From NCBI GenBank assembly GCA_029532625.1, contig JARFXM010000004.1, positions 682,001 to 746,000 on the forward strand: a DNA stretch of 64,000 bases, given 5' to 3'. The DNA comes from Lomentospora prolificans (taxonomy: Eukaryota; Ascomycota; Sordariomycetes; Microascales; Microascaceae). The notes under the pieces are model-generated. The model made no database searches. It saw nothing but the letters and a program-made list of their open reading frames with translations, and was not told the DNA's origin. Both the position numbers and the translations under genes were made by a program. Positions 33,001 to 43,080 of this stretch are shown in pieces. Position 1 is the stretch's first letter. Each line of letters begins with the position of its first letter.

Positions 33001-34539
33001 GTCCACATCCATCGGAACTGGTGCCTTGAAACCGGCAGCGGTGGTCGCCTCGGACTCCTCGGCGAACTCGATGACATCGCGGAAGATGTGGCCGTTGGGG
33101 CGAATGTTGCGGCGGATAAAGGCCTGTTTCTTGGCTTCGATCTCCACGCTGCATATGTGGTCAAAGGAGATGGCGTTGTCGAACCCAAGGGCGTAGAAGG
33201 CTTCTTGAAGCTTCCAGAGTGCCAGGATGGGGGCGTCCGTGCCGGAACAGAGAGTGACGATGGAAAAGTGACAGCCCTTGTTGGACGCAAATTCCTCGAG
33301 ACCGGAGTTGAGAAGCTTTTGTAGCATGCGGAAGAAGATCTCAGGAATTGTCTTTATGACGGCGAGGCGTTTATCAGGTTTCTGACCCTTTGACCCGCTG
33401 CCATCGCCATCGGTCCCGTCGGGTTTGCCGGATTTCTTAGCAGCAGGCTTTTTGCTGGTCTTGGCAGTCTGGCCTCGTTTGTTTCCCGTTGCAGGCTTGA
33501 TCTTTTTAGCCGCCCTGGTAGCCGTGCTGGGTACAACTTCGCTCTTCGATTCACCCTCGACGCGGGGCTCAGAACCAGTGTCAGACTCATCAGGTCTGAA
33601 ATCGGGGTCGTCACCGATATCCATCGCATCAGCAGGAACAATGACTTCTGCGTTGTCAATAGCCGTTGGCTGAGAACTACCACGCTGATCCCCGATGGCC
33701 TGATTCACAAGCGTCGCAGGACTTGCGGCCAAAGCGGGGGTCTGGAATCGATAGTCGCCAGCGCTGGCGAAGTCTTGGGAGTGATGTGGGCCAGTGGAAG
33801 AAACTTCGAGGCCGAGGAGGGGGTCGCTAGCCACTTGCCAATTGTCGAGCGTCGGGGCATCACGGCTACCAGAGGGCATGGCATTGTGGGCTGGGGGCGC
33901 AGACGGCGTGAGGTAGGAAGCTTCGGGAACAGTAAACTGAGTTCCAAGGTCGCCGTGAGCGGTGTTCGAAAACATGGCCTGGAGGTTCACAGGAGGGATG
34001 GCACCAAAGTCGTCGTACTCATCCCCATCAGCCTGATGAACAGTGCCGAAGTCACCAAGGCCACCGGCAAAAGGAACATAGGCGTTGGAAGGTTGAACGG
34101 GAGGGCCAGGGTTGGGAATTTGAGATAGCCCTGAGCCGAACGACTGATCCACGACAGGGGATGGCTCGTACTGAAAATAGTCGGCAGGGTTAGTCGGATA
34201 CCGCAAGACATTGTCACTTGTGTCTTGATTGGGAACTTGACGAAGCTCTGAGCCGAACGACTGGTCCATGACGGGGGATGGCTCATACTGGAAATAGTCG
34301 GCGGGGTTAGTCGGATACCGCAAGACATTGTCACTTGGGTCTTGAGGATGAGACGCTTGGTCAGCTTGCTCAATGTCGCCAGTGGGAGCATCTGTAGAAG
34401 CAGGGTCATTCCCAGTAGAACAGAAATTGCGCAACTCTTCGAAGCACTCGTCAAGGTTGAGATCTTCGAGGTTGAGAGAGGGATAAGGGAGCCCGGGGTT
34501 CTGGGCCGAACCGCTCCCGGGGCCGCCTGAATCAGACAT
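30040..34539 (-). CDS. DNMT5: DNMT5-type DNA cytosine-5 methyltransferase (proximal half)
   Basis: 1499 codons without introns, starting MSDSGGPGS. The amino 400 residues are low complexity with a 39-residue tandem duplication and a Lys-rich stretch (KKPAAKKSGK) that looks like a nuclear signal; I see no chromodomain. Catalytic motifs: TLCSGTDAP near 426 (motif I), SSCVDFSSLN near 518 (motif IV, the catalytic Cys in a non-PCQ context), FENV near 587 (VI), QTRRRG near 625 (VIII) and GNAM near 840 (X). A Cys cluster follows (CPCN, CMHC, CFRC; about 925-957), then about 500 residues that end at a TAG with SNF2 sequence continuing in frame. The DNMT-zinc-SNF2 order is that of DNMT5, which maintains CpG methylation in Cryptococcus. 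As annotated, it would lack its ATPase. Confidence 0.9.
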   Translation of the reverse strand: MSDSGGPGSGSAQNPGLPYPSLNLEDLNLDECFEELRNFCSTGNDPASTDAPTGDIEQADQASHPQDPSDNVLRYPTNPADYFQYEPSPVMDQSFGSELRQVPNQDTSDNVLRYPTNPADYFQYEPSPVVDQSFGSGLSQIPNPGPPVQPSNAYVPFAGGLGDFGTVHQADGDEYDDFGAIPPVNLQAMFSNTAHGDLGTQFTVPEASYLTPSAPPAHNAMPSGSRDAPTLDNWQVASDPLLGLEVSSTGPHHSQDFASAGDYRFQTPALAASPATLVNQAIGDQRGSSQPTAIDNAEVIVPADAMDIGDDPDFRPDESDTGSEPRVEGESKSEVVPSTATRAAKKIKPATGNKRGQTAKTSKKPAAKKSGKPDGTDGDGSGSKGQKPDKRLAVIKTIPEIFFRMLQKLLNSGLEEFASNKGCHFSIVTLCSGTDAPILALWKLQEAFYALGFDNAISFDHICSVEIEAKKQAFIRRNIRPNGHIFRDVIEFAEESEATTAAGFKAPVPMDVDIVVVGSSCVDFSSLNPQKNAALRNLAGRTSSDNFFLSAEEIERFLAAAKRATSESATTFLASLKYIHKARPKIIVFENVSSAPWSAICDFYFKRIGYVCAVQNFDSADYGVPQTRRRGYMVGIDIRHYGDEMASFIIKKWRDLTRAAEPDARVSLQYALHRYGDKAVRESIIPIERGATKEPNIKATMCKMRHEHERKINHIPPNTNQYTRLDARGICKPYDMAHGTQIQGMGNRVADHLDITHLKMMIDGRHMFDFRFKNHIIDLSQNVDRSPGQVGQSPCLTPNGLAFITSQGRLLIGSEALRLQGIESDKLVPSTESDKDWKDLAGNAMTTTVIGAVLIAVLTAEATVCRHTDIGLRLPARSFIDGMTVGPGVEPSVEIEDAMQRYREASSSFANMTVQDCLELYMRGRSYCPCNGYSIRNRARGLKLCMHCGEFRCFRCAGNPMHAFRDITINGPLSRESDTKLELMKLFPPMFILTTGNGVGIGVPALTAFGVNLSGTAHNAFQSSCHNTCYYFDECHVGQSLTVRYKSAQSRVDIVLEESTVCWTVLFNVEQTTRQCVGFREEPDIPVMRATLDNRSASIIPGAKDWRLWFLDPHEVKLGIRDGGNALYSLKLDLHSITDSHGNQVTTGRVFDEVSALLDKDFLLTERCGVSHSLLYFREGEKLYHFCDPHKETPGSEDRWVIARSNRALHDFEYRDVLLLFPPRYRPLVSKWERTIAEIRTQNQTPPAKVQSMSDDQDSLESTSTPDHYKCEYRGYWVEPRISDEHRRPSPKSISDIARLPKLRTGEGMNRHVAQNECRQPETWAYLEIPLVDFPFSSPFYARLWQHAWDDGEGMLIDELQRLYLSRPQDRDTVLQSMQFAIRHVPQVTISQEMVDLGPNLCEHCVPCTPRVYRIRNQANRVVEVIEDAVNCEQFEKNINQRPAPLLVFVRPFGGGSHLKLDIRMDLACLMHRAAGFLVREGLDHGVRREGRILGSGQV
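34134..34355 (-). repeat. Two-copy 117-base tandem repeat inside the DNMT5 coding region
   Basis: Copies start at 34134 and 34251 (period 117, 39 codons) and encode SDNVLRYPTNPADYF-like units. Over about 100 aligned bases there are seven differences, six of them transitions. Confidence 0.9.
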
Positions 34540-37500
34540 GACGGTCTTTTGGAATCACAGAGACCGAAATGCGGGAAATGACCTTTTCTCGAGCACCAAT
34601 TCGTCGGTAGAGATGGCTTTGAGGCAGCGGGGTGAAAAGATGGTTCGGATCAGCAAAGTGATGATTTGAACTTGAGGGCGAAACGCCAAAAGAAAACGTC
34701 CAAGTCGAAGAACAACCGAACTCGAGAGAAATGAAGAAGAAACAGTTCTGGACCAAAGAAGAGAGGTCCTTGGACTTGTAGATATGCCAGAAGAAAAGAA
34801 ACTTAGTTCTGGGCTTGAAGAAAGGGGGTGTCAAGTGCAGTTGCGATGGAGGGAATGCTCGTTTGAACACGGTATAGGGGGTGTAATTGAAGAAGAACGC
34901 TGTCTCGGAACGGGAATCTTCGAGTCAACGTTGAAAGACGGCGGAGTGGAGGAGCGTAATGCTTCGATTCCTGTCAAGTTTGTTTTTCTTTTGTTAGCAT
35001 GGATTTTTTTTCATTTCAATAAACAGTTGTGAACTTTGAAGTCAATGGGAGCCGCAGGGGATGTCAACGACGGAAACTGCTTGCAACCATTTCTCTGAGA
35101 GCTCCGGCTACCAGGGACACACGAGGTCTGGCAGGGAAAGGCAGAAGATGGCTCAAAAGGTGAGTGAGGAAAGGGGTTGCCAGTTACCAAGCCACTATGA
35201 GAGGCTGTTACACCCCAAGCTCGCAAAGGAAAATGGGAAAGCGAAAAAAAGAGCTTTCCAGGTACAAGTGGAGGAAATGAAGGAAGAGACAGTCTACTTA
35301 CCAAGAAGTTTCACTCAACACGACTTTGAGAAATAGGGAGCCCGTCTCTGCTCAATATGAGACTCGAAGGCGGATTCGATATGATCTATTCCTCATGAGT
35401 TTTCATTTAAACATCAACTCTGGACGGGAAAGCACATACAATATCCCTTTCCGGATGTCAAGGAATTGCTTCTGTAAGGGCAGTGAAGGAGAGGAGAAGA
35501 CAACCCTAACACTTAGTACTGTCAGTTGTCGCCCCCTTTTTGGCAGTCATAAGAAACTCGATGACACTATGAAGCAGGGTAGACCGGGTGAAGATGTCCA
35601 CAAAGGGGGAGTAGGACAAGAGAAGTGGTGTGCTTAACCCAGAACAAGGCTCGGGGTGGATGTTGTCAAAGAAAGGCAAGTCAAGTGACCATGGATGAAG
35701 CATTTGCTCCAATTGTCAACTTACTTATACCGACAACTGGGTCAACCAAGGTCCTCAATCTAGAAGGAGCTCTTCACTAGAGGCTCTAAGGGGGAAGGGG
35801 AGAAGAGAGAAGAAAAAAAAATAAAAATAAAAAAAAAAGAGAAAAAGCAAGGAACGTGAAAACAAAGCCAAGAGGAAGTCGGATACGCGAAGCTGCCCTC
35901 GAGGAAAGGGTAAACGAATCGAAATATCACGTACCTGAAGAATTGAGAATGTGTGTGTGTGTGTGACTTTGGTATTTCTTTACCAGGTCCACTCGGAGAA
36001 TTGATGGGTGGATAGAGACGAATATGACCTTGGTATTTTCTTCCCAAAGTTAAGAGAGAGAGAGAGAGACTTGAAGAGCGTTAGCCAAAGCCCCATGGCG
36101 AGAATAGGGGAGAGAAGCAATGCAAAACGGACGATGCTTACTTTTTCTTCGGTGACCCGTTTCTCTGTAGCCAGAAGGCCGTGTCGCCAAAGAAACGAAG
36201 AGTCAACTCTGTAGAAACAGAGGAGGAGGCGATGGGGTAGTAGAATTGAGTGAAAAGGAGAGTAGAGGTTACAAGAGTGTTCGAAAACGACGGAAGACGA
36301 TTGGAGTCACCCCGTCGGCGAAGTCTTGAAAGGGATGGATAGAAGTGAGGAGGGAGTCAAATATCGATGAATCTCGATAGAAATTCGGGTTAGACAGCTT
36401 CAGTTGATGGATGGTCAGAATGAGGATGTCTGTGTATAGGAAAAGAAAAGAAAAGGGGGAGAGAGATTCAGAGGCTGGGAGGGAGGGGAGGGGGGGTATT
36501 TATACTCGTGTTCGAGGAGGTTCCTTCCCATAAACGAAACAGAAACATACTGGAGGAAGGAGTGTGTGAGGGCATCGTGAGATTTCTTTTTACGTTGAGG
36601 TTGGATGATGATGGTGGTGGTGGTGGTGGTGGTGGTGGTGGTGGTTCGTGATGGAAGTGGTCTAAGTGGCCGGCGATCGGGGCTGGGTGCTCCGGGGCCG
36701 GTGTGGGGCGTGGGACCGGGACACTCCGTATCACCATCGGAGCTGGGGTTTTGGTGGTGGGGTGTGCTGAGCAGTGCACTGAGGAGTACATGGCTTCACT
36801 AGGAAGGGGAAAAAGGACATTTCATTTTCAAGGGCTGGTAGGGGCTTCAAAGGACACTTGAGAAAGGCCTTTTTCTTTAGTCTACAGATCTAGATATAAG
36901 GCTTGAGAAAAAAATTGAAATTGGTACTGGGTATTGTCTTGACACAAGACAACATTATGCAAACAAGATGGATGGCCAGGGTTGGCAACTGGACCAGTCC
37001 CAAGGCTGGTTTATCGAAAATCAGGTGTTTTGTATCAAGGACCGGCATCAACATCAGGGCGCTCGCTACCTGTGGTACTCGAGATGGAAATATCCATTGA
37101 CGCCCACCCGATGTCGAGCGGACACCCAAACGGGGGGGGCCACGCAAGAGAATTGAAACGCCAACCACACTGGATAGATTCCCATAGTTTAGGTGTCTCC
37201 AGGGTATATAGACGTACATTTATATTCTTGTATTATATCCTGAGGTCTCTCACCCAGAAGAACAATTAGCCTGGGCCGGATACCGGATCCACTGCTCCAG
37301 CTGCTGCGCTGATTCTAAGCCTCGTCTCAAGAGCCCATAGGCGTCCCCGCATCGCCATCGCCCGGTTTTCACACCCAGAGGAATATGAGGAAAGCTCCTT
37401 CCCATCAAATAATAATAATACATGATTTTAAAAGTTACCCAGCCCAGCGCCAGGGTCGACACCCAGACCATCGCACCCCCTCTCGGATTACCCGGCCTCT

Positions 37501-38016
37501 TCTCTGGCACTACCAACTGGAGCAAAAGGAAAGAAGCAGCCTCCCGGATTTTTCAGAAGCGGTCAACGGAAGGAGGAACCGGATTATTGAAATATATGCA
37601 AAATAATTGACTATCAATACGGGAAACCCCCTATTCAAAATCGCAGAGCTTGAAAGCTCCCTTCCTCGTTGAAAAGACCTCAAGCCATGCAAGCAAGCCG
37701 CGCCTCGGAAGAGAGATGTCGTCGAAGCCGCCAAGCTGATTGGTCATTGCCAATCACGTGCATCACGGTCACCATCACCACAATCACAATGGGACCGGGG
37801 CAACAACGAAGGGACATAAAAAAGCACTCTTCGCCTCTGAAAAATACGCAAATCTCTCCAGCATCTTATTCTTAGGTAGATTAGCATATCTGCGAGGAAA
37901 CAGCGTTGATAAAAACTCGTATCCGTGCATTTCCAAGCCCTCCCACCATCTCCCAAGAAACTTACACGACCCTTTGCCCACTCCCCCCCTTCTTCCCCTC
38001 ACCTCACCTCACTACC
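34540..38016. other. Divergent intergenic region, 3.5 kb
   Basis: Lies between the DNMT5 start (minus) and the 2H-phosphoesterase start (plus), so it holds both promoters. It contains an A-rich block (35811-35845), a short GT repeat (35950-35965), a GA run (36055-36070) and a TGG repeat (36612-36644). A CACGTGC-type E-box occurs at 37755-37761, near the plus gene. No supported ORF. Confidence 0.5.
36612..36644. repeat. TGG trinucleotide repeat
   Basis: About eleven TGG units in noncoding DNA. The antisense frame gives a Pro run that is not part of a credible gene. Confidence 0.9.
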
Positions 38017-39150
38017 ATGGCCCAGACTTCCCCAGACGCAGACCCCTTCTCCGAGCTCATTTCAAAATGCGACACTCCAGTAAGCCAGTATCCCGTGTCA
38101 CCCAGTATCCAGTATCCCGCCTCACGCTGACCCGCCCAACAACAGTCCAAAATGCAACACGCCTACGCAACCCACAGGCTCAACCGTGCCGCCCAGCAGT
38201 CCTCCCTCTTCCTCTCCCCCGCCTTCCCCGGCGTGACAAAAGACCACTACCTCTCCCTGACAGAGTTCTCCAAGACCGGTAAACACCCCTCCGGCGAGCC
38301 CCTAGACCCGCGAAACAGCCTGGTTCTCTGGGGCCGTCCGCCCGAGCACGTGCTCAAGCTGGCCGCGGCCATCCAGGCGAGGCTCAAGCTCGCTGCCCCG
38401 AGTAAGTCGCCAATGTTTTTTCTTTCTTTTTTTTGTTTTCTTCTTTTTTTGGACCCGGAACCCGCCGTACCGGGACATATCTTGGCTAAGCAATCTTTTT
38501 CCTTAGACCTCTGGCTCATGCCCCTGCAGAGAATGCACATCACAATCGTAGAAATCGCCTTCTGTAAATCCCCCCAGGAAATAACCCACCTCCTCGGGCC
38601 CCTCCGGCCTCACCTGCCCACCATCGTCAACCACGCCTACTCCCACCGCGCCCGCCTCGTCAAGCCCATGGTCGCCTACGACTCCACGGGCCTAGCTCTC
38701 ACCTTTCTGCCCGCCGCCGGCGAACAACCACGGGCCTCCCGCGATCCCGATCCCGCGGGCGTCCCAGCCCTTGCGCCTTCGAACCCCGAACATCTCCGGT
38801 CGGAGCCCGTGGACGACGACGTCTACACGTACCACCACCTCCGGCAAGACGTCTACGAAATGATTAAGGAATTCTCGCCTGATCCGCCCGAGCCGCGGTA
38901 CCAGCTTCCTTCGGCGCACGTTACCCTGGGCCGGTATCTTACGCAGGACGACCACTCTACGCCGGAAAAACGAGAGGCCTGGGTTGCGGTCGTGGACGGG
39001 ATTAACCGGTGGCTCGAGGAGGAGGTCTGGACTGGTCGGAGCGAGTTCGTCGGCGAGTGGGTTGTCGGCCACGAAAAGGGCCTCGAGATGAGGGCTGGGA
39101 TGGTCTGGTATGGCGGTGGTCGGACAATCATGGCCGGTGAGGGATTCTAG
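38017..39150 (+). CDS. 2H-phosphoesterase-superfamily protein (LigT/cyclic phosphodiesterase-like)
   Basis: Three exons, 38017..38079, 38146..38401 and 38507..39150, giving 320 residues. Intron 2 is 105 bases and open in frame, so an unspliced reading would add 35 Phe-rich residues. Two H-x-T/S-x type motifs mark the superfamily: RMHITIVEI (exon 3, near residue 112) and SAHVTLGRYL (near residue 245). Two such histidines form the active site that acts on 2',3'-cyclic phosphates or related bonds. Members are small and soluble; no signal or membrane segment is seen. The substrate of this fungal branch is unknown to me. The gene converges with eL42, whose stop lies 274 bases away. Confidence 0.75.
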
Positions 39151-39424
39151 GTTAGTCTCTGCAAGGTTAAGCGTGTGTATGCAACACCCCCATTTCAAGT
39201 CAAAGGAATCTCCTCAAGAAAGTGCAACAAGAATTTTGAAGTGTCAAAGTGCAGCCAGTGGGCTTTTTTTTTTTTTAACAAATTCATTCCCTATGGCTCC
39301 GCCCCTCCAAAACCCGGAAGGGCCATCTACCACTTGTTTCGCCAGAAATCCGTTCCGTGATTCATATGCCATGAGTAGTAGAGAATACGACAATGTATAG
39401 GAGGAAGCTTGACAAAATTGCAAT

Positions 39425-40238
39425 TTAGAAAACAAGAGCAGCACCCTTCGTCTTCTTGTCACCACTGCACACGAGTTTGTTAGCATGTTTCCAATCATCA
39501 TGGGGTTCTAGTAAGGAGGGTCGGGCCCAAAGGCGGATTTGGGGAAGGGGGGGGGGTACGAACCCAAGCTCGAAGTGCTTGCATCGCTTGAGAGCGAGCT
39601 GGGCCTTGGTCTTGCACTTCACGCACTCCAATCGCAACACAACCTTCTTCGTGGTCTTCGCCTTCTTGTGGAAGACGGGCTTGGTCTGACCACCATAACC
39701 GCTCTGCTTGCGGTCATAACGACGCTTACCCTGGCTGTTCAAACGGTCAGTCGCTTTCCTTATCACACAAATATCTCGGCGTGTTCGAGTCAAGTCGAGT
39801 CGGCGCCGGGAGCGTAGCAAAACGACACCGGCAAACTCGCTCGTTTCAGGTCATCGAATCGGTGGGGGATCAATGCTCGTAGTTAGGGATATACATACGC
39901 GAATAGGGAGGCCTATCGTTCCTTCGTTAGCATCAATCCTTTTTTTCACGCCCCTCACCCGCGATATCGAGATTTACGTACCTTGCCAGTCTTGTACTGG
40001 GTGACCTTGTGGGCGGTGTGCTTGCGGCACTCCTTGCCCTTGCAGAAAGTGTTCCTCGTCTTGGGAATGTTGACCTATTTCCCCCCATCGTCAGCACTTT
40101 TGTTGCCCGAAAATCTGATCAAGCTCCCCCATCCCATCACCGTCGCATGCGTTCATCTGGCCAGAGCTTTCAAGAAGAAAAAAGTCGACCGGCATTCCAA
40201 AATTGGGGAACAAAGACATCGTCGTCAAAACGTACCAT
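39425..40238 (-). CDS. RPL42: 60S ribosomal protein eL42 (L44/L36a)
   Basis: Five exons: complement(39425..39464, 39564..39734, 39899..39912, 39982..40074, 40236..40238), giving 106 residues, the expected length. The first exon is only the ATG, and exon 3 is a 14-base micro-exon encoding ASLF plus part of Ala. The zinc-binding cysteines CKGKEC and CVKC..CK are present, as are the conserved KRRYDRKQSGYGGQTKP and the GDKKTKGAALVF tail. Residue 56 is Pro, the form associated with cycloheximide sensitivity in yeasts. The protein is part of the large subunit near the E site. Confidence 0.97.
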
Positions 40239-40267
40239 TTTGTCGGTGTTTCTCTCGCTAACTAGGT

Positions 40268-40320
40268 GTCGACAAGGGAAAAAAGAAAGAGAAAGAAGGA
40301 AGGAGGGAGGGGAGGAAGAA
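40268..40320 (-). promoter_or_regulatory. Pyrimidine-rich promoter/leader tract of eL42
   Basis: On the coding strand, 30-80 bases before the ATG, there is an almost pure C/T stretch (CTTCCTCCCCTCCCTCC continuing into TTTCTCTTTC). Such CT boxes are common upstream of filamentous-fungal housekeeping and ribosomal-protein genes. Confidence 0.5.
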
Positions 40321-41651
40321 GCAGAAAATGTTACGAGGGTATCCGCAAAGTTGGTGGTGTGGATTGATTTTCCCGCCCTTGGCTGCGAATTAGTTTTCTG
40401 TGGGCACGGTCGCCGGACTGTGCTGTGGTAGCCGGATCGCCTATTGGCTTGAATTGTGCCTTTTGGTGGTAGGTGGGGGAGAGTTGAGCCACAGGGCTTA
40501 AGCACGGACCACATTGACAGAGGCGGTGGTGGCTCATTGAAGTATCACGTGATGTCCACGGAGACTCGCTGAGTTGGCTTGGAGTTGGACGCGTTCTGTG
40601 GGTCAGGTATTCAGGCCCGCCCGGAGCAGAGAATCGAGTTGGATCCGTTAATACTTCAAAAGCTAACAAAGGAGGGGTTCTAATAAAAGGGTAATCTTTG
40701 CTTCGAAACCAAGCGGAAACTAGATGCTCAAAGACGACGGAAGCAGCCTTCGAGGTGTCTTCAGGCGCTTCTGGTCCCCGGTGGTCCAAAACTAATGGTT
40801 CGTCTCAGTATAACATCGGAGCCTCAATAAACATACATCAGAATCAACAAGCGCAAAAACTACTAGAAGCCGGATGGATTATGGAACAAGTCGAACAAGA
40901 GCAAATATATTCCATCGTCACTCATATAAAAAAAAAAAAGCGCAATAAGCAACCAACCAGACCCCACCATCCCGCATTCCTACCCGCCTCACCTCTCTCC
41001 CGGCGACAAGGACTTGATATCTCAAAAACCAAAACCCACCATATAAAACCGGGGATAAAAAGAAAAAAGAAGAAAAAAGGAGAAAAAGCCCCCAAGCCCC
41101 AGTGTAGACTACTCCAACTCATAGCGTAGCTCTGAAGCTAAAGGGGGAATGGGACCAAACAAAAACACGGGGGGGGGATAAGCTGCTGCATACACAAAAA
41201 GGGCCAAGCGAAGCAATATAAGAAAAAGAAAAATTAGCAAAACAAGAGCAACACGGGTAACCTCAAGACACTTCCTCCTCTTTCAACCACGTTCCAAATT
41301 TCCGTTCCTACACGTATAAAGATGGTGATGCGTCTCTCCGAGGTGCTCGCCCCAAGTGATTCCGCCCATCTCTTTCTCTTCCCCCCTCTCTTCTCTTCCA
41401 CCAGTCTTTGACCGGAACCTGTGACGCCTTAACGCCAGGAAACGCCGGCTCACACGGAAATCAACCAATTCGCCCATCCTATCCCAACATCCAGGTGGAC
41501 AAAACTCTCCGGACCAGGCCGTCGCGGAGCCCATCCTTACTAAGGGAGAGCTATCCGCTAGATCCTAGGCCGGGTATACTATGGTACTGCACTTGCAGCT
41601 GATCATCTGATACCCGCAAAAAGGGAAACGAAAGTCTCGAGACGAGACCCT
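40321..41651. other. Intergenic, nothing recognised
   Basis: Contains the rest of the eL42 upstream region and the 3' flank of the SAP/HeH membrane protein. A-rich stretches lie at 40926-40940 and 41055-41090 and a G run at about 41169. Short open frames are Lys-rich artefacts of the A runs. Confidence 0.5.
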
Positions 41652-43080
41652 CTATTTCCTCAGGATGGCATCGTACAAGCTCACAAGTCCGGTAACAGCG
41701 GAGCCCACAAGAACACCCTTCCATCCGCCGTATACTGCGCCATTGATCCTCTGGATGCTCAAGCCGTCGATGAGTCCGCCGAACGTAACGCCCTGCGCGT
41801 ATACGACGTACGAGATCAGCGCCTTGACAATGCTAAAGGTGAGAGGATCAATCGTGTACTCGGGCGAAGGGACGCGGCGGCCACGACCGGGAGCGGGCTG
41901 ATTCGCAACAGTCAAGTTGTAAAAGTAGCCGAAAGTAGCGGGGACAACCAAGCTAGTCGCGAGCCAGAGGAGAGTGGGATACCAGAATGAAGAGGTGAGC
42001 AGGAGGAACATATCAGGGATGTGGACGGGGTAGTCGTTTGTGCCGAGGAAAGCGAGCGCGGGGATCGTAAACGCGTAACGATCGGCGAGGACCTCGCGGC
42101 GGAGGAAGTAGAGCTCGAAAGCTGCGACGGTGAAGAGGACCGAGGTAACGGTGGAGAGTGACTCGCGGGTTGCGTGCGCGGCCTCGTTAACGCCCGAGTC
42201 CTGGTAAATGGAAGCGACGCGCTGACGCACGGCGACGGTAGAGCGGTCGACGGCCTGGGCGACGTCTGCAGGTGACGCGGGGAGAGGGATGCGGGCGGCC
42301 AGGGAAGAGACACGAGGTGTGCGGAGGACGGCGTTGGAAGTGGCTACAACCGCCTGGGAGTCGTCATCGCTGTTGCAAGGGTTAGAACGCGCCCCCACGG
42401 TTTTGGTTGCGACTGCAGTCACTCAAGCAAGGGAAAGAAAACATGGAAACCTACTCATGGGTGAACTCTTCGGCGACCTTGGTTGCGCGGCGCTTGGCGA
42501 CCTTGATGGGCCTCTCGATCTCGTCCGCGATGGGCTCCTTCTTGATGGGCGAAGAGCGCGACCTAGCTTGGCTCTGGTAGAAGCCGGCGACGCGAGGGTC
42601 GTCGGAGAAGGTGGAGGAGTTCTGGGAGAGGTACTGGTCGAGGGCGATCTCGAGCTCGGCCTTCTTCAGACCCTCGTAGCTGTTGTCCGTTGTTAGCGAC
42701 TATGTTGACGCGCCGAGGCTATCATCAGGTGTTGTCCTCGCGGAAGAAAGCGACGCGCGCCAGGAGAAGCGACAAAGCATCGCATCGCATCGCATCGCAT
42801 CGCGCGCAAACGACGCGGCTTCCATTCTCCCAGCTCTGGGCCGCATCATCATGCCGCATAGCAAGGGCAGCGCGCGGATAGCGTCATTCGCATTGCGGAA
42901 CAAGGAAACACGGTGCGAGTCGGTCGCTCGCCAGCGACAACAATGAGGCGATGACACGAAAAGAAAAAACAACAACAAAAAAAAAAAAAAAAAAGCTTAC
43001 TTTGTGAGACCGACGCCATCAGCAACCTCGACGAGATCACTCTTTCGTTGCGCCCGCAGCCAGCTGTTTGTGCTCGACAT
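41652..43080 (-). CDS. SAP/HeH-like multi-pass membrane protein
   Basis: Three exons, complement(41652..42369, 42455..42679, 43001..43080), giving 340 residues. The amino end reads SWLRAQRKSDLVEVA, then YEGLKKAELEIALDQYL, a pair of short helices of the SAP/helix-extension-helix kind that binds DNA or chromatin. A basic stretch follows (PIKVAKRRATK). From about residue 150 there are roughly five hydrophobic segments (around LFTVAAFELYFL, YAFTIPALAFL, SFWYPTLLWLATSLVVPATFG, ALISYVVYAQGVTFGG, GVLVGSAVTGLVSL). A DNA-binding-like amino domain with a membrane-embedded carboxy half is reminiscent of inner-nuclear-membrane HeH proteins, but this is inference. Intron 1 (321 bases) holds a CATCG pentamer repeat and an A run. 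Confidence 0.8.
42776..42804. repeat. CATCG pentanucleotide repeat in an intron
   Basis: Five consecutive GCATC/CATCG units inside intron 1 of the SAP/HeH-like gene, followed by an A run at 42977-42994 beside the splice donor. Confidence 0.9.
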
